From the NCBI GenBank assembly GCA_012934845.2, contig WNNJ02001121.1, positions 62,001 to 126,000 of the forward strand: DNA of 64,000 bases. Reading direction: 5' to 3'. The notes below the pieces were generated by a model. The model made no database searches, was not told the DNA's origin, and saw only the letters and a program-made list of their open reading frames with translations. Shown here piece by piece: positions 59,440 through 64,000 of this stretch. This DNA is from Pomphorhynchus laevis. Taxonomy: Eukaryota > Acanthocephala > Palaeacanthocephala > Echinorhynchida > Pomphorhynchidae. Made by a program: the position numbers and the translations under genes. Every line of letters starts with the position of its first letter. The first letter of the stretch is position 1.

Positions 59440-61405
59440 GTGAACCAATACATCACTATATTTTTCTTATTTTAATCTTGATGATATCGAGGAATGTCCT
59501 CGAGTATTATTTAATGCATATTGTATTTAATTTTGTTTTTACTACAAAGATTTCTAATATTTTAGCTGAAACTATATTTATATGTTATCATTTAGAAAGA
59601 AATGCTGGCCTAGTTCATCGAAAATTTGTGAAATTCAAAATTTAGTTTAAATCCTTAATAATTTAAAATATTTCTTAATCTCATAAATATTGAAATAAAT
59701 TTTTACAAGCCATATTTTCTCTTTGCAAAATAAAAGTCAAAATAAAATAGTAAATAAAATGGTTATAAAAATTGAATTATATAATAAAACTATACCGATA
59801 TTATATTGGAATCCAAAATTACATAAAGATCCAATAAAACCTAGGTTCATATGTAGTGCGTTTAAATGTATATTATAAACACTTTTTGTCTATATGAATA
59901 AAATACTTAAAGTAATTAAAGCACACTTTAAAAAATATTATATGATATACTGATGAAAGTAGTTAATTATAATAATTTAAATATAGAACAATTTATAGAT
60001 TCTCTAACAGATGTAGAGAATCAGATAACAGATTCCATGTTTCTATTAATAACATATTAGAAATTAAAATTAAAAAACAATGAAAATAACAAAAAATGAA
60101 ATATAAATTCAATAGAAAATGTTGAATGCAAAGTTCATCAATTTTCTCATTAAATAAAAATTAAAAAATATTTTTACAGATGTCGAGAATCAGATTACAG
60201 ATTTCATGTTATCTGTTAATAACATATTAGACAAATGTCAATTTAATTAATGCAATTTAAATAATCGATTTAAATAGTTAATAGTATTTGGAAATATATC
60301 TTTCAAATATTTGGCAGATATTATGACATTCAAATATGTGGAAATTATTAACGAAATCAAATATTAACAAATATCAAATATTTGTAAAGTAAGAATGGCC
60401 ACTTGGAAGAAACTGGGATACCTAGATAATTATAACGTGTACAAAATCCTAGGGCTTGTTTCTCAAAAGTAATGTATCAAGTCGACAAAGTAAACCATCG
60501 TATTAGAACAAGTACACCAGATAATCAAATTTCATCAGAGTAAATAGGTTCTTAAAGGCGTATTTTGCCCTGCTGTTATGTTGGGTTGAGGAATTAGGGG
60601 TCGGAACTTGATAGCATAGCAGTTTCTACTGATGACTTCTAATTCTTGTTCTGATGATCGTCTGTTATTTCATGACAATTCCAAAAAATTGACTTTTACG
60701 TTAAAATAATAATAATTTTTATAATTATTTGATATTTAATTATTATATTTTTATTTAACATTATTTTTAATTTATTAAAAATATAAAATACATAGACTCA
60801 GTTATTTGATCTAATTTATAACCTAGATTTTTATCGCAAGTTTGCTACATTTATATCCAATACTAGGTTTTGATATACTCAACCTTTATTTTAAATTTTG
60901 ATTATAAATTTTAATTATAAAATATCTTACATAATATGCATTTATTATAAAAAACGAATTTAAACTATTAAACTAATTTTTTATGGATGTATAATAAGCA
61001 ATTTGCTTTGTATTGGAATAAAGTACACTAGATGATTGAATTTCATCAGATAAAATACGTCATTAGCATTATTTAGTTAAGATGCTATGTTGGATAGAGA
61101 AATAGGACTCGAAAACTTATAACATAGCAGTTTCTCTCGATTACCACTATTTCTTATACATCGTCAGTTCAAAGTAAGAGTGACTTTAAAGTTGGAGCTT
61201 TCAAAGTTAGAGGTCATTAGTTCTTCCTGATGACCTATTATCCTGATGACCTAAATTAGACTGAGTTACTGATCTGAATTATTTACAAAAAATAAACAGT
61301 TGTATATATTTGATTTAATATTAGCTACAAATAAATATGCTATTTTAAACAATTAAGCAAATTAGAAATTTAAAATTATATAGTTATGACTGTCCGCAAA
61401 AATCT
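59440..61405. other. PLE fragments and terminal sequences
   Basis: A plus-strand RT fragment (about 59787-59950) has IPILYWNPKLHKDPIKPRFI and CSAFKC, a conserved early PLE RT block. Terminal sequences are at about 60560-60660 and 61010-61145. The end motif is decayed near 60795. No host gene apart from the possible exon noted at 59595-59650. Confidence 0.55.
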
Positions 61406-61411
61406 CCTCGA

Positions 61412-61917
61412 GAGATTTTTGGCGTAAAAATCTCCTGAAATTTTATTCACCCCTAAAATGAAAATGTAATCAAAGAAAATATAATCAGGAGCAATAAAGG
61501 AAAGGAAAAGATAGCTTATGAAGGATATTTCTACACTATTAGGTAGTATAGAAACACTACATAATAGTGTTTAGGTAGTGAAGCAATATTATACACTATT
61601 AGGTAGTGTTTAGGTGGTGGTTAGGTAGTGAAGCAATTTAGGAAATCAGGAGCAATAATGGAAAGGGAGAAATGGGGGAACAAAGCTCAAAGCAAGTATC
61701 ATTTTTATGATTACATTCATATGATTTTATTTTCGTTGAAATTTTTCATTTTAGAGGTGAATAAATTTTCAGGAGATTTTTACGCCAAAAATAGTGTAGA
61801 AATATACTTCATAAGCTATCTATTCCTTTCCTTTGTTGCTCCTGATTATATTTTCTTTGAAATTTTTCATTTTAGGGGTGAATAAAATTTTAGGAGATTT
61901 TTACGCCAAAAATCTCC
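61412..61917. mobile_element. Foldback/MITE-like element with 125-bp inverted ends
   Basis: Arms 61412-61537 and 61793-61917 match inversely at about 90 percent. The outermost bases GAGATTTTTGGCGT form their own hairpin. Inside there is an extra copy of the right arm (about 61735-61795) and short repeats with TTAGGTAGTG. No transposase is seen and I could not define a target duplication. Confidence 0.7.
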
Positions 61918-61994
61918 TGATATTTAGAATCTCCTGTTCTAAATATCAACAAAATGTTGATATTTAGAACTTACTAGATTACTAGATTATAAGC

Positions 61995-64000
61995 TTACTC
62001 ATTTTGATGCCTACACCTCACTGTCCATTTTCGATCCTGGTCTATCCGATCACTTTCTCGTCACCATTGATTTCACTCACGACAACATTCATAATCCTGA
62101 GTCGCCCTTGGAGAAATCTTGACCTATCCCATCTCCGCTCCGCCTTACTCAAATCGTATCTATCCTATCGCACAATAACATATTCCTCTCCTCACGATCT
62201 CGCCTTTCTTTTTGACTCTGAACTCACATCCATTCTAGATCTTCTCTTGTCCTTCAAGCCTCACCCACACCGTCGCTTGCACCGTGCACCATGGTTTGAC
62301 ATCCAATGCCTACTCTCATAACGTCGACTCCGTGATGCTTTTCGAGTCTATCACCGCTCTCTCAGACGTGATTTACGCTCGATCACCCTGCCTTTCCATC
62401 ATACCTATCTTGCTCATCGCCAGTATCATCTCAACCTACTACCTACCAAATGCAACTCCTTCTGGCAGCATAAAATCATCACTTCATTTAACTCTAAGAT
62501 TCTATGGCATACTTTTAACTCAATCCTTGCTCGCTCCCCTTCGGCTTGCAACATAAATCCCCATGATTATTCGTCATTTCTCTAAACCAAAGTATCCACG
62601 TTGCTCTCTCACACCCCGGTCTCCATAATATCCCACTCAGCCCTGCCTAGCCTCATTCTCACGGAACTCTTTCATCTTCTCCGTCTCACCTTCCAAAGTC
62701 TCATCTGTTCTCATGTCCTTGCCCAGCAAAACCTCACCTGCTGATCATCTGCCTACCCACATACTTAAATTCATATGCTCATCGATATCCCCTTTTCTCA
62801 AAACGTTGTTTAACTCGTCCATCCGCAGTCGTATCCCCCTTCACACTGGAAATCCGCAATCGTTCGTCCCCTCCTAAAGAAACAATCGCTCGACCCCTCC
62901 CTTTCTTCTAGCTATCGCCCCATTTCACTACTCCCTACTCTTTCTAAGCTCTAAGAACGCCTAATCTTAATTCAGATCAACGCTTATCTCTCCTCATACA
63001 ATCTGTACCCTCCTTTCCAATCCGCTTTCCACTCAAATCACTCCACAGAAATCGCCTGCATGAAAGCTTACAACGACTTACTCATTTCTCGAGACAAGGC
63101 TCTATATATTGTTCTCATCTCTCTCGACCAATCCTCCACCTTCGACATTGTCGACCACTCCGTCCTCTTTTTCGCCTTCGTTATGATTACGGCTTTTCTT
63201 CTTCCTCTTTAGCATGGTTTGCCTCATATTTATCCAACCGTTACTTTCGCGTCTGTTCAAATTCATCATCCTCCACTCCCATCTCTATCTTTTGTGGGGT
63301 CTCACAAAGTTCAGTCCTAGTTCCCTGCTTTTCTCTCTTCTGCTTGGCGATCTCTCTCCGTTTATCAAATCTTTCTCCTTTAACGTCATGCAATATGCCG
63401 GTGACATCCTCACCTATGCCGCCCATTGCATACACGATATCGGCATTTCTGCCTCCAACTATCTTTCTTCTATCTACGAACGTCTCTCCAATCTTTATCT
63501 CGTTCTTAACCCCGACAAGTCTAAAATAATGTGGATCCTCCCTCGTAAACCAAACATATCTCCTTCAACTGTATCTTTTAGCTCATAGATCATCCCCATA
63601 ATACACAATCTCACTTTCTTTGGCTTCCATTTCGATGATCACTTTTCCCTTAAACCCTTCGTTCGTGACAAGATCTGCTGGTCCAACTTAATTCTCCGTG
63701 ACATCTGCCGTATCCGCCCCCTTATCGACTTCCGTTCCTGTATGTCCCTTCTTAAATCGCTTCTTTTCCCTAAAATCGAATACTGCCTCAGCATTTTTGC
63801 CAATTCTCCAAAATCTATCATCCTACCCCTACAACGCATCATCAACACCACTGTTTGAGTGCTCTTTCGTCTCCGTCGCTTCGACCACACATCAACATAT
63901 CTTACCCAACTCTCTTGGCTTACCATCCACATACGCATACAACTCTACCTTCTTCTCGTAACTTTTCGTCTCATGGCTGTCGGCTCTACATCGTTCATCA
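61995..64000 (+). mobile_element. CR1/L2-type LINE, third copy, cut by the window end
   Basis: Homologous to 39600-41560. It begins in the endonuclease (about 62006), then SYRPISLLPTLSKL (about 62910-62950), QYAGDILTYAA in place of YADD (about 63390-63420), and LNPDKSKIMWILPRKPN (about 63508-63558). It continues further 3' than the first copy, with RDICRIRPLIDFRSCMSLL (about 63700-63755). The catalytic aspartate change and frame changes mark it inactive. Confidence 0.8.

Noticed and set aside
61540-61640. TTAGGTAGTG repeats as telomere-like sequence
   Set aside because: The unit is irregular, only about five copies exist, and they lie inside a foldback element.

Overview
This is a eukaryotic, AT-rich window from an invertebrate animal genome. 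It holds parts of two ordinary host genes that are heavily swollen by transposable elements. The host introns are mostly 44-52 nt and end in varied acceptors (TTTCAG, TATAG, CGTAG, TTTTAG). With long AT-rich spacers and many Penelope-like elements, LINEs and a tRNA-SINE, this suits a small-intron invertebrate such as a basal nematode, mite or flatworm. I cannot fix the phylum from the sequence.

Layout. 1-12 kb: a decayed CR1/Jockey-like LINE (minus), then a second LINE (plus) split by a Ty3/Gypsy LTR element (6557-10381) with 71-bp LTRs and a 5-bp target duplication. 12.8-16 kb: a Penelope-like element (PLE, minus) whose ends are inverted copies of each other, each with a hammerhead-ribozyme-like core. 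16-20 kb: LINE remnants, including two LINEs of the restriction-like-endonuclease (RLE) type placed head to head across a perfect palindrome; the plus copy keeps a long open frame. 20-30 kb: AT-rich DNA with PLE and LINE scraps. 30.67-43.97 kb: a complete 10-exon coronin gene (plus, 484 aa); its big introns hold LINEs, RLE-LINEs, PLE ends and a tandem SINE pair. 44.78-58.57 kb: C-terminal exons of RFC3 (minus), convergent with coronin and separated by about 13 kb of PLE, LINE and foldback DNA. 59.3 kb: one orphan exon on the plus strand. 61.4-64 kb: a foldback/MITE and a third copy of the CR1/L2-like LINE, which runs off the window.

The strongest unusual signal is a set of minimal hammerhead-like motifs (CTGANGA, stem II, GAAA, then a 4-6 nt self-complementary stem III and a U-H cleavage dinucleotide) at PLE ends on both strands. 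Several families differ in sequence but keep the fold. The second is a recurring class of perfect or near-perfect palindromes at element junctions, including a 42-bp palindrome between two 501-bp direct repeats. The third is a chimeric PLE-LINE block present twice, once in a coronin intron and once in the RFC3 intron region.

The two host genes act in unrelated processes (actin regulation and clamp loading). They are linked here only by convergent orientation.
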